The notes under the pieces: model-generated
Told to the model about the DNA's origin: nothing
Databases searched by the model: none
Seen by the model: only the letters and a program-made list of their open reading frames with translations
Shown: positions 26,191 through 37,985 of the stretch, one piece after another
Layout of the letters: each line of letters begins with the position of its first letter
How positions within the stretch are numbered: the stretch's first letter is position 1
Program-made: the position numbers and the translations under genes
Assembly: GCA_947561585.1 (NCBI GenBank)
Contig: CANNZV010002473.1
Span: 1 to 64,000 of the forward strand
Reading direction: 5' to 3'
DNA from: Caprella mutica
Lineage: Eukaryota > Arthropoda > Malacostraca > Amphipoda > Caprellidae
Length of the DNA stretch: 64,000 nucleotides

Positions 26191-27586
26191 TAACTCAGTT
26201 TAAATGCTAACCTCAAGCTAATTCTTGTATAGGCTATAGATAAAAGACGCTGCAATTCTTTGAATTCCAGTTTAGAGCAGGAACAGCAAAGTACAGTAAT
26301 TAGCTGTTAGTTAAATGTTAAACTAGTCACTAATTTATTGTAAATTTTAATCATATGCAAGATTTTAAAGAACATTTGCGCAATAAATAAATATAGGCTT
26401 GGCATAAGAAATATTCCTATTAAGGAATATTAATATTAAATATATACATTTTTTATCATTTATTAATAAATGATTTAATTATGGGTTATTTACAATATTG
26501 ATTTTTTTTACTTTATTCAATTTTTTACATAGTAGTAATTAATTATTTTTTGTTTCTAAAATGAGAAACTGTTCCTTGAAAGTAATAAAAAATAAAAAAA
26601 AATATATTAAAATGTTAAAAATTACTGGTCAGTATATTTCGAATTGCATCAATAAATGCATTATATTATATATTAATTAAAATTCTAGTCATAATTCTAA
26701 TTCATTTACCCCATTTCTCAATTCGTAAAAAAGAATACAACAACGAAAATGGGGAATGGAGAGAAGCAATAAACGATAATGAAGAAGAACACGGAACTAA
26801 TAAATACGAATTGATAAAGGCTATCTTCAATAGAAATTTAAAAAAGAATTAGGAAATACATTTGCATTGTCTGGATAAACAGAAATTAAAATAATGAATT
26901 TTGTGTTCATGGCTGTCACCATATGAGATAATAACATGAACATCTTGAATATTCATGTTAAATATTTTAAATTCATATTAAATGTAAAATATTCATTTGA
27001 AATTTGAAATATTCATTTCGTATTTTCTAAATTATATTAAAATATACAAAATAATCTAGAAGATATTTCTTTTGTTTCTATATGCTAGTATATACTTCAG
27101 CACAAAAAATCAATGTAATAGACATCACAATATTAGAAATAACAGAAAATATGCTAATAAAATCATAACGTACACCGAGAGCTGTTCGAAATAAGTGAAT
27201 ATGGTCAAATTTATTCAGCAGGTAAGGTGCGTCGTACGTCAGACCGAACAAACAGACTAACCTCAGTGTCAAGTTACAAATACTTTGAGAGACCATTTAC
27301 TGAAGAAAATACAAAGCAGGCAAACTATCGCATTACATATTTTAATACATTAGCATAACTAACAAGTGAATGCATGTTTGGAAAATAAGCCCTGCTTGCA
27401 ACTTGCTTTAATTCAATCCTTAACACTATCTTAGAATTTGTATGTAAATACATATATTTATTGGTGCTATTTTATCCAGTGATCTTAATGAAATCTGACA
27501 TTTTTTCGATTTTTCACTATTAGACTATAAATTTAATTTAAAAATGGTAAACATAATATATTGTGAGGTGAATTAAAATGGAGGTA
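26191..27586. other. AT-rich gene-free stretch
   Basis: Nothing recognised beyond local ATTCAT(A)TTAAAT-like simple repeats near 26940-27030. Confidence 0.5.
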
Positions 27587-27851
27587 AGGTAAGTTACGAA
27601 TTATTGGTCAGTTCCACATCTTCGGTCATATAAGAAAAAACTATGTACAATTATTGTTAATTAATTTTTATTTTCATTGGTATCCATGATACCTTGAGGT
27701 ACCTTAGATATAATAATTTATATTTTAATTGGTATCCATGATACATGTAGGCATTATGCTTGGATACCAATACAAAATTAAATAACAATTACTATATAGA
27801 TTTTCTATATGACCGAAGATGTGGAACCGACCGATAATTCGTAACCTACCC
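27587..27851. mobile_element. MITE family B, long form (265 bp)
   Basis: Ends AGGTAAGTTACGAATTATTG and CGATAATTCGTAACCTACCC; both arms carry TTCCACATCTTCGGTCATAT or its complement. The centre holds two diverged copies of the TTGGTATCCATGATACC core. TA precedes the left end; the right flank is TG, a possible mutation. Confidence 0.88.
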
Positions 27852-28940
27852 TGAGTGACATGGGAAGCCCCTGACCTTGGAGGTAGAAAATCGTGAACCT
27901 GAAGTTAATGGCATTGAGAAGGTATAGAAAAGAACATAGCAAACAGGAAGAAAGTACCAGCCAGTGAAACATGGCTACAGTGACATTCCATGGACATTTT
28001 AATGGGTGAACAGGGATTAAAAATAGAAATATGGTGACAGATTTATTAAAGAACGGTCAGAAGTAGAATTTATGGCCAATTGTAATTAATCTGTGATTGC
28101 ACCGTCCATATTATCGCAGAAACTGTTTAACCAGAATTATTTTAAAACTCTCGGTGATTTTTTTTTGTAAACAGGTTTAGAAACATTAATGGACTTCACT
28201 ATTATTGCGAGGTTGGATAGTTTATTGCTGTTTCTAACATCCTTTTTATACGAGGCAAAACTGGATATTGGGGAGCATTTCATCTTAGAAGATTGATCGT
28301 AAATTAAACAAAGTAGCCCCTTTGAAAGTTATAAATCTAAACAAGATTCATCAATACAATCCGTTATAGTGACAATGGAAACTAACAAATTTTTATATCC
28401 GTGTGTTTCTTTTACAGGTCTTCGGGCTATGTGACAATTATTTATTACTTTATCAACATATGCCTTTTCATATAGATATCAGAAATCGGAAAAAACTGAA
28501 GGAATACGATTGGAGTAAATAGAAATTGACATGCTAATTACAGAGGAGGATATTCAGCAGGCTTGGCATAACACATAAGGAGAGAAGGATAAAAAGAATT
28601 TCAGCACTCAGGGTATGGCCAAGCATATCATTTGGGAGTATGTCTGGGCAGAGTTGTCTAATAATTTTAGAGCAGCGACTGGGACATAGTACCTTGATAG
28701 AAATCTTTCCGAGGAAAACCAAGTAAGGATATCTGAAACTGACAGTGGGGCTAAAAAGAGACAAAAAAAACACCGCTCAAAATAAGGATTTAACAAACAT
28801 TGGAGAAAGAATGTTAAGAAATGTAACCATCTAGTAAGACTTAGCTTTGCCGTACACATTTCACAGTTGCTTAAAAATCATCTTTTATAAAAATATCTAA
28901 ATACATTTCCAGAATGAAGGTTTTGTTGTGAAAGTTTGAA
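27852..28940. other. Spacer without recognised genes
   Basis: Overlapping minus-strand open frames at 28534-28859 show no recognisable family and no splice support. Confidence 0.5.
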
Positions 28941-29468
28941 TCCTTCTTACTCTCCTATGGCCCCACCATAACTCACTCCTCTTACTCTCCTATGGCCCCA
29001 CCATAACTCACTCCTCTTACTCTCCTATGGCCCCACCATAACTCACTCCTCTTACTCTCCTATGGCCCCACCATAACTCACTCCTCTTACTCTCCTATGG
29101 CCCCACCATAACTCACTCCTCTTACTCTCCTATGGCCCCACCATAACTTACCCCTCTTACTCTCCTATGGCCCCACCATAACTCACTCCTCTTACTCTCC
29201 TATGGCCCCACCATAACTCACTCCTCTTACTCTCCTATGGCCCCACCATAACTTACTCCTCTTACTCTCCTATGGCCCCACCATAACTTACTCCTCTTAC
29301 TCTCCTATGGCCCCACCATAACTTACCCCACTTAATCTCCTATGGCCCCACCATAACTTACTCCTCTTACTCTCCTATGGCCCCACCATAACTCACTCCT
29401 CTTACTCTCCTATGGCCCCACCATAACTCACTCCTCTTACTCTCCTATGGCCCCACCATAACTTTTCC
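28941..29468. repeat. 35-bp minisatellite matching a transposon end
   Basis: About 15 copies of a unit TCTCCTATGGCCCCACCATA + ACTCACTCCTCTTAC. The block CTATGGCCCCACCATAACTT, with the adjoining CCCCTCTTA, matches the inverted repeats at 4074-4119 and 8161-8205. Copies differ by few substitutions (ACTCACTCC, ACTTACTCC, ACTTACCCC). Confidence 0.96.
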
Positions 29469-30261
29469 TGCTATATTTACAACCTCACACATTAATGTAG
29501 CAGGACATTTCCCGCAAACATCTCAATATAACTGCTTTTTTAAATAAATAATGCGGTTTCAATTCCTTCTACCAAAGCTAACGAAGAATTACCCATTTTA
29601 TTGATATTTCTAATCCGATATTTCTTGGGAGTGGATAACAGTGAACTGTGGTAATAACCACAGCTGTAACCACAGCTTGTACCCACAAGTTCGAACACAC
29701 GCTATAAATAGAACACGTACCATCGGTGACAGAAATACCTCTGTTATTATATGAATATCATTTTATTAATATTATTATATATTGTAAGTCCTTTACATCA
29801 AAAAACATACCACGAAAAAAACAAAACATACCAAACAATGAATTCTGGTACACACTTGAACCGTAATTTTGGTATGAAATCTTCTTGAATGATGGTACAA
29901 TAAACATTGTGGTTCGTTAATGGTTTTTATAAGTCCTCACACGAGTATATAATCATTATTATGTTTTATCTAATACAGTTACATAAGTAATGATACACTA
30001 TACCAAAATTGTAACTAAAATGGCAATTCTAGTCACAAATACTAGTTAAAATGACTTACAGCATTGACCTAGAACAGAACAGCAAGAAATGGGTTGGTCA
30101 TTTTGACTTGAAAGTAAGCCGCCAAACCAAATTTGACCTGCAGTATTAGTCATTTGATATATACACTACATGGTAAAATAATACCCGTTACAGAATTTCA
30201 GGACATCTTGACTTGCATTTGTAGGTAGATGTGGTTACAATATCGGGAAAGATAATAAAAA
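29469..30261. other. AT-rich spacer
   Basis: Nothing recognised apart from a small TGTAACCACAGCTTG duplication near 29650-29690. Confidence 0.5.
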
Positions 30262-30527
30262 GGGCCGTACACACGTATGGTTTTTTTAAGTCTTTCCACC
30301 AGACTTTTTGCTAAGCTCCTCCTACTTTTTCCATGAGAATATAAGAAAAAACTATATAGTTATTGATTAATTTAGTTGGTATCCATGATACCTGTAGGTA
30401 TCATGGATACCAACTACAATAAATAACAGTCATATCGTTTTTCTTATATTCTCATGGAAAAAGTAGGAGGAGCTTAGCAAAAAGTCTGGTGGAAAGACTT
30501 AAAAAAAAACCTACGTGTGTACGGCCG
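30262..30527. mobile_element. Hairpin MITE family C, copy 1
   Basis: A 266-bp near-perfect palindrome. Arms of about 105 bp begin GGGCCGTACACACGTA and include TCTTTCCACCAGACTTTTTG, CTAAGCTCCTCCTACTTTTT and CCATGAGAATATAAG, with exact complements on the right. The centre is the TTGGTATCCATGATACC / GGTATCATGGATACCAA core shared with family B. No coding capacity; target duplication unclear. Confidence 0.92.
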
Positions 30528-30835
30528 TTTAGAGATTTAATGAGGCAATAAAGTCTGTATTCATTTAGTTATTCAGTTCTGAATAGCCAAATGAATACTG
30601 AATACTACATGTGACTACCCACAATTCACACTGACTATCCCTAGCAAACAAGTACTTCATTGATGTGTGACAACAAGGCAATAAGGCTCATATTCCTAAG
30701 GAATTCACGACTATTTTCGCCCTTAGTGTTGCTACCATTCATTACACTAAATAGAGCATAAGGAAGTATAACAACATTCAATAATTACCTTAATAAGTTA
30801 ATAACACAAATACATAACTTAGCCTGTGGGTAGTA

Positions 30836-30986
30836 GGGCAAGCTACGAATTATCGGTCGGTTTCACATCTTCGGTCATACACGAAAATACTATATATTAA
30901 ATACTATAATACTATATTATATTATATATTTTTTTTTTCTTATATGACCGAAGATGTGAAACCGACCTATAATTCGTAACTTACCT
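30836..30986. mobile_element. MITE family B (151 bp)
   Basis: Ends GGGCAAGCTACGAATTATCG and ATAATTCGTAACTTACCT; both arms carry TTTCACATCTTCGGTCATA or its complement. TA flanks on both sides. The centre is simple TATA sequence and lacks the core palindrome. Confidence 0.9.
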
Positions 30987-31877
30987 TATATCTACTTAAA
31001 GGGACAGAATACTAAAGAATTTAAAGATTTATATAATTGCTGGTACATGTATATCAAATGTGTAGCTATATTCATCTGAAATAGAAATATTTAATGAAAT
31101 ACATTTTGTTTAAATCCCAATTTAGTTTGTACCATCTTCGTTGTAAAATTAATGCATCACTGTTTGATAACGTCATTATATAAACAGTTAATTAATTCAA
31201 CCCTTCACAGCTCAATTTCAATGCAAGACAACATCTAACATGTTTATAATGCACTTTATTATGCACTTCACAGTATAGGTGTTGTACTCAGTAAGTACCG
31301 TACTTAGGCTATAACAGTTGTACTTAATCATTGCCAGTTAAAATACTACTTTGTTACTCATTTCTGAACAAAAATAGATAAACATATTTTAGTTTAATTT
31401 AACAAATTGTGACAAGTAAATTTAAATAACTAGTTGTATAATAATTGAGAATATATTAAAAATATAAATCGTATATTAAAAACCTATTTTAATTTTATTA
31501 GCTTAGTATCGATAGCTCTCTTACCTTTTATCACATTAATCATTATCGGTCATGTTCAACCATTACCATAATTATTGAGTTATGTTGAATATTTGAATAA
31601 TTTGGAACACTAAAGCCATTATAATAGAGTCTACAAACTATACTCGTCTAGATGCAGACAAAAATTAAAGCTAATTATAGATAATATAAAACTTTTCCTA
31701 GAGGTTATTCTTACAATATCTCCAGAATTTATAAACAGTAAAATAATTTTATATAGTTTAATAACATTTTATTCCAACTCTTTAAAAGTTTTCAATTATT
31801 TTATTTGCTGATGCGAAAATAATCAACTAATTTGAAATCCAAAGTGAAACACCAAAGCAGAAAATGAATCTAATAAA
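30987..31877. other. AT-rich spacer
   Basis: Nothing recognised. Confidence 0.5.
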
Positions 31878-32021
31878 GGGTAGGTTCCGAGTTATCGGAC
31901 GCTTCCACATAATCGATTTGTAAGAAAAAATATATAATATTAAAATAAAAGTTATAATTATTAATATATTTTATTTTACATGATCGAAAAGGTAGAACAA
32001 ACGATAACTCGGAACTTACCC
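31878..32021. mobile_element. MITE family B (144 bp), diverged
   Basis: Ends GGGTAGGTTCCGAGTTATCG and CGATAACTCGGAACTTACCC. Internal arm sequence is more diverged than in other copies (CCACATAATCGATTTGTAAG). Confidence 0.82.
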
Positions 32022-32909
32022 TTATAGCTCTACAAAGGCTAAATATTATACAAATACTAAAATTAATATCTACACAAAAGATAAGTCCTACCACCATGTT
32101 ATCTATCGTGTAGTTAATTATATATATTATATGTAATTGTTGATAGCAAATTAACAATGTCAATTCATTAAATTAAGCAAGGTTGAGTGGAAATTTCTAT
32201 TTAAAACTAACTACTAAACTAATAAGTTGTAATCAATAAGCATGAAGTTATTAAATGCTGAATGATTTCAAATTAACTTGTATGCCATTATTAAGTTTTT
32301 GCTTTTAAATTAAAACAATAGGTACCTACCTATATAACATCTACTAAAAAATAAATTAATTGAATATATCATTCTATTCCATAAAACTTCACGCATGAAT
32401 AATTAAACTTTAAGGTATATAATTAAAACACTAAATTAACTTTGCGGCAGTTTAGTTAAGTACGGCGGAAAAAAATGCCAAAATGATGTTAAAACTTAAC
32501 TAATGAAAAAGATAAATACTGTATTAACATGGTAAAAAAACCTCTTAAATAATTTATAACACTGTAATAGGATTGTATATATGGTAAACTCTTAATTAAC
32601 AATTAAAATAATATACAGTACTTTCACGCTGTAGCTTGGCTTGTGTCTTAGTTGTGGTACAAAACATGAATTGACTTTAAAGTCAATGAATGGAATATCT
32701 TAGAGAAAAGAAATTAAGACTCCTATAAATATATCCTCAGCTCTAATACTTATAGACACTTATGGCTTTTATGCACGATTAACCGTAATAAAGAGCGGCA
32801 ATTTATGGCAGAAGTCGGAGAGCAAGTCCAATGAGCTTTTTTATTTATGTTACCATAACCAAAGCTGAACGAATGGAGATGTTAGAAACAAACCACTAGC
32901 AAACTTAAA
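32022..32909. other. AT-rich spacer
   Basis: Nothing recognised. Confidence 0.5.
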
Positions 32910-33155
32910 GGGCCGTACACACGTAGGGTTTTTTAGTCTTTCCACCAGACTTTTTGCTAAGCTCCTCCTACTTTTTCCCGAGAATATAAGAAACTATATA
33001 ATTACATATTTCATCCATGATACCTGGTATCATGGATACCAACTGAAATAGATAATAATTATATCGTTATTTCTTATATTCTCGTGGAAAAAGTAGGAGG
33101 AGCTTAGCAAAAAGTCTGGTGGAAAGACTTAAAAAACCCTACGTGTGTACGGCCC
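32910..33155. mobile_element. Hairpin MITE family C, copy 2
   Basis: A 246-bp palindrome with complete ends GGGCCGTACACACGTAGGG and CCCTACGTGTGTACGGCCC. Arms match copy 1 nearly base for base; the core is shortened to ATCCATGATACCTGGTATCA. The two copies lie 2.4 kb apart in an apparently unrelated sequence context. Confidence 0.92.
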
Positions 33156-34328
33156 TCATGAAGTTGATATTCACTAGTTTTACAATTGTTAGAGGATATC
33201 ATGTTGATGCTAAACTTATAAATTAAACGTAACATTCAAACTAAAAATAGTTGATGAACAGTCCACACAGTTTGTTGTTTATAAGATTTGAACACTTTAA
33301 AATTAACAGCTCTACAATGTGAATCATTAATTACAGTAAGAACACTCTCTTTAGATTTTATTGCTGCATAATAAGGACCATAAAAGTCAATGTTTGACTA
33401 TTATCCTAACACTGGTAACTGAAGTATACCGTAAGACCATTAACATTGTGGTAGGGTGTAGTGGTATACAGTTAGAATGTTGTCTGGTACTGAGGTTTAC
33501 AAATCTAACCAAAGAAGTTAACAATTCTTTTTAACACAAAAAAAAATACTTTTCAAACATTTGTACCTAATAAATTATTATTGGGAGATACTTGAACTTT
33601 TTTATTATTTATTTAAGTTTTATTTTAGTTTTGTATCCATTATAACTTGCAGGTATCTTCAGTACCAAATTTGAATAAAACCCTCATAATCCCTGGCTCG
33701 TGATATAACAATGAAAAAAGATCTACCAAGAATAATTTAGGAGATACAAATGTGAAATGTTTGAAAAGTAAAAACCAGTTCAATCGACTGGTTGGTAGTT
33801 CATAGGTTTAATGTATCCCAAGACATAGGTATTTATTGATATTAGCAATAAGGCTAATCAGAAGGTAAGGATCAGAGTACCTACTCTATCGATTAGACAG
33901 TAGCTACTCACATCCTGCTGACTCACAGGATATAAAGGATATCAACTGCAGCACTCGCTACAGTACCTACACCTGGAACAAAGATACACCGGAAGGAGCC
34001 ATCCTACCTACACCTATCTACTCCTTTCTCTCACCTACACCAACTTTTATACCCCAACCTACTCCTTTCTCTCACCTACACCTACAATGAGACTAAGTAA
34101 ACAGAATCTGATCACTTGATACTCTTTGCAGTATAAATTCAAAGGTCAATAGTCCTTAGCATTGAAAAGAAAGGAAAAGCTACTTAGGGTAAGTAAGTAC
34201 TTAAGTAAGTACGTACGTAATAGTTGGGGTAAGTAACCGCAATGAAATAGTGTGTGATGGAACGTGAGAAAAAGAGTCACTTCGACTACATGGGGACTAA
34301 AGTTCATCACTGTGGGGAAACTGAGGTA
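33156..34328. other. Spacer with small duplications
   Basis: A decayed core-like palindrome (GTATCCATTATAACTTGCAG) lies near 33635-33655. CTACTCCTTTCTCTCACCTA recurs at about 34018 and 34062. No gene seen. Confidence 0.5.
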
Positions 34329-35158
34329 ATGGTGAATATACTCACCAATATAGAGAATAGGGATGGTGAATATACTCACCAATATAGAGAATAGGGATGG
34401 TGAATATACTCACCAATGTAGAGAATAGGGATGGTGAATATACTCACCAATGTAGAGAATAGGGATGGTGAATATACTCACCAATGTAGAGAATAGGGAT
34501 GGTGAATATACTCACCAATGTAGAGAATAGGGATGGTGAATATACTCACCAATGTAGAGAATAGGGATGGTGAATATACTCACCAATATAGAGAATAGGG
34601 ATGGTGAATATACTCACCAATATAGATAATAGGGATGGTGAATATACTCACCAATATAGAGAATAGGGATGGTGAATATACTCACCAATATAGATAATAG
34701 GGATGGTGAATATACTCACCAATGTAGAGAATAAGGATGGTGAATATACTCACCAATGTAGAGAGTAGGGATGGTGAATATACTCACCAATGTAGAGAGT
34801 AGGGATAGTGAATATACTCACCAATGTAGAGAGTAGGGATAGTGAATATACTCACCAATGTAGAGAATAGGGATGGTGAATATACTCACCAATGTAGAGA
34901 ATAGGGATGGTGAATATACTCACCAATGTAGAGAGTAGGGATGGTGAATACACTCACCAATGTAGAGAATAGGGATGGTGAATATACTCACCAATGTAGA
35001 GAATAGGGATGGTGAATATACTCACCAATGTAGAGAGTAGGGATGGTGAATACACTCACCAATGTAGAGAATAGGGATGGTGAATACACTCACCAATGTA
35101 GAGAATAGGGATGGTGAATACACTCACCAATGTAGAGAGTAGGGATGGTGAATATACT
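34329..35158. repeat. 34-bp minisatellite with 18-bp near-palindrome
   Basis: About 24 copies of ATGGTGAATATACTCACCAA + TATAGAGAATAGGG. Each contains TGGTGAATATACTCACCA, an 18-bp dyad with eight of nine pairs matching. Variants (GTAGAG, ATAGAT, GAGTAGGG, TACACTC) occur in runs. Confidence 0.97.
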
Positions 35159-36687
35159 GAAGATTATTTTGAAACTCTCAAAAAAATGGCCGTAATGTAG
35201 TTTGTTGTATCCGCTAGTTTGTTGTACTGCACACTTCATGATTGTTTAATGACCTGACAGGGGAGAGGGATGGTATGGACCCATTATACACTTATATTAG
35301 TATTTTATTTCATAATAAACTAAATGAAGGAATTAACGTATGCTCGGCATTAGCAAATTAAAGGGGATTAAAAACGCGCAACGCACTTTCGCGAGTCCAA
35401 ATTAGTTATCAAAGTATTTGGAAACTGGCTATGAAATTCTATAAATTATTACATTGATCCCGACACAAAAAATATTTGACTATTACGTGATAATAATTAA
35501 TTCAATATACTAAATTTTGATTGTAAACAAAAATTGATTTCAAAATTCACGATTGTGCATATTTTATATGTAATTCATATACCACGGAAAGGTTGGTAGA
35601 GTATTTAATAATCTAATTGAGAAATAAACATTAACTAATATGCCAAGAAGGTAAATAATTTGAACTTTAGAAATAAGGTAACTGGTTTACCCTTCTTGAA
35701 ACAGGAAAGGTGAGGGTTACACGAGGGTAATAATTTAAAAAGGAAGCTAATTCAGTATGTATATCAGAAGTTCATCTTTGTACATAACATGGAGTATTTC
35801 CACAAAATAAATTGAAATTTTATAGAGTATATGCTTAAATAACGTAAGGTATAAAATTAATCGATAAAAATTTAAATATTTCCTTAGTCATATATACTAT
35901 ATAGTATTTAAATTAAAATAATCACTGAAAATATTATATAGTAACATGTACTTCGATAATTTAAGATATGTACATTTATTGCAACTAATGATTTTAAACT
36001 ATTTTAGAAATAATTCCCTGACTTATCACAATTCAAAACCAACCGAATTTTCATTTAAAGTAACAAACAGCTGAGAGAAATCTAACAATGAAATAGACTA
36101 TGTGGCAACCCCCAGAGAGACTTTGGCAGTCGTTGTGAAATAAGAAGATGTGACATGTGATGTGACGTAAAATGTGACTTATAATAAACAAAAGACAATA
36201 ATAATTCGGGCAAAGATGGAGGGGAAAGAATTAGATATTACGCATACATTTTATTCACAAGGTAAAATAATAGGGAATAAAGAAACTGAATAATGTTGCA
36301 ACTGTTGGCATAATTTCTAAACAAAAGGAAGAATTTAATAGTCAATGGAATTATATATAAATAGAGCAATAATGAAACAAAGGAGAGTAACCATTGACAA
36401 ATAATAAGACAATTAATATGGAAAATAAAGATTTAAAAAAAAAATATTGATGAAGAAAAAAATGTCCATTTACAGAACTATTAATTAATGCATAACAAAG
36501 GAAGAATTCAATTACCAACTATTAATTCAGTCAATGATGTACTTACTAAATTATTATCTTTTACCTAAATAATAGTAACGAATATTTCTCTGGTGCGAAC
36601 AATAGGTTTGGAATTAATTGAATAAAAATAATAACAAAATGTTACAATTAATAATAGTGAACTGAATGAATAACTCAGTCACCAAAC
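35159..36687. other. Spacer with a dispersed fragment
   Basis: AATGTAGTTTGTTGTA followed by CCGCTAGTTT at 35194-35221 recurs near 52439-52465, so it belongs to an unidentified dispersed repeat. No gene seen. Confidence 0.5.
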
Positions 36688-36887
36688 CACTCACCATTCA
36701 ACTGATCCCAATCACACTACTCACCATTCTCAATTGATCCCCACGGAGAAACAATCACTACTCACCATTCTCAATTGATCCCCACGGAGCAGCAATCACT
36801 CACCATTCTCAATTGATCCCCACGGAGCAACAATCACTACTCACCATTCAATTGATCCCCACCACACTACTCACCACTCCTCAATGT
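36688..36887. repeat. About 41-bp minisatellite, 4-5 copies
   Basis: Unit built from CTCACCATTCTCAATTGATC and CCCACGGAGCAACAATCACTA, with deletions in some copies. Confidence 0.9.
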
Positions 36888-37710
36888 TCTTTCTTTCTCC
36901 ATAGTATGTATAATGAAATAAGAATATTTCACATGCTAGGCTCTACCTTCCAATGTTAAGCAACACATTACAATGGAACACTACATGTAACTGAGGTTCA
37001 AGTCTTTTAATGGTTGTGTACATCACATATATGGACACATCGATTCCCAATGGAAATTAATATTACGCTGCAAGCTATAGAATAGGAACAGTGTTTCAGT
37101 GCATGGCGAATAGGAGTAACATTCACTGCAAAATTAGTGAAATGGAGCTTACGGGGCAAACATTTATCAATACATTAGTTCTTTGCTAAAACAATTGCTA
37201 AAGTTGGAGAACTTTATGCTCGGTATAAAACTAATTACAGAATTTATATAAAAAATAAAAACTTATCACATGATAATAAGGCTTATGACACAGCTATTAA
37301 ATAAAGAAAATTAAAAACTTCGAAATTGGTTCATTTAACCCCTACTGAAAATGTCATCAAAATACATTAATAGTTATATTATATAGTAAGTTGAATGCTA
37401 TTAATATTCACAACCAACGTTATCAGGAATCAATCATTGACTCGCTATTATTTTTTAAAACATAAATAATTGCAGGTATTGAGCTGTGATGGTAGCAAAC
37501 AAACTCTGATGATTACATAACCTCTTACTTTAGGTAACTGTAGAGCATTACATAAAAAACTTGACCAGAAGCGTCTATAAATTATCTTGTAACACTCCCA
37601 TATAAATCATAAGGCTTTCATTACAAACTAACAATGAATTCTCGGTATGAATTGTACCACAAAAAGTAGGGATACTATCCACCACCAACAGCAGGTAGTG
37701 CTGCATAGCC
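36888..37710. other. AT-rich spacer
   Basis: Nothing recognised. Confidence 0.5.
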
Positions 37711-37970
37711 TGGGGATACTGACTAAACTATGGGATACTGATTTAACAACTAGGGGATACTGATTAAACTATGGGATACTGATGTATCAGTTAGGGGATA
37801 CTGACTAAACTATGGGATACTGATGTATCAATTAGGGGATACTGACTAAACTATGGGATACTGATTTAACAACTAGGGGATACTGACTAAACTATGGGAT
37901 ACTGATTTAACAACTAGGGGATACTGATTAAACTATGGGATACTGATCTAACAACTAGGGGATACTGATC
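37711..37970. repeat. 41-bp minisatellite, about six copies
   Basis: Unit GGGGATACTGACTAAACTAT + GGGATACTGATTTAACAACTA. It is itself a diverged dimer, as GGGATACTGA occurs twice per unit. Confidence 0.93.
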
Positions 37971-37985
37971 TCTCCAAAGAATCTA

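Noticed and set aside
28941..29468. CRISPR-like array
   Set aside because: Direct tandem repeats with no unique spacers, in a eukaryotic context; the same holds for all other arrays here.
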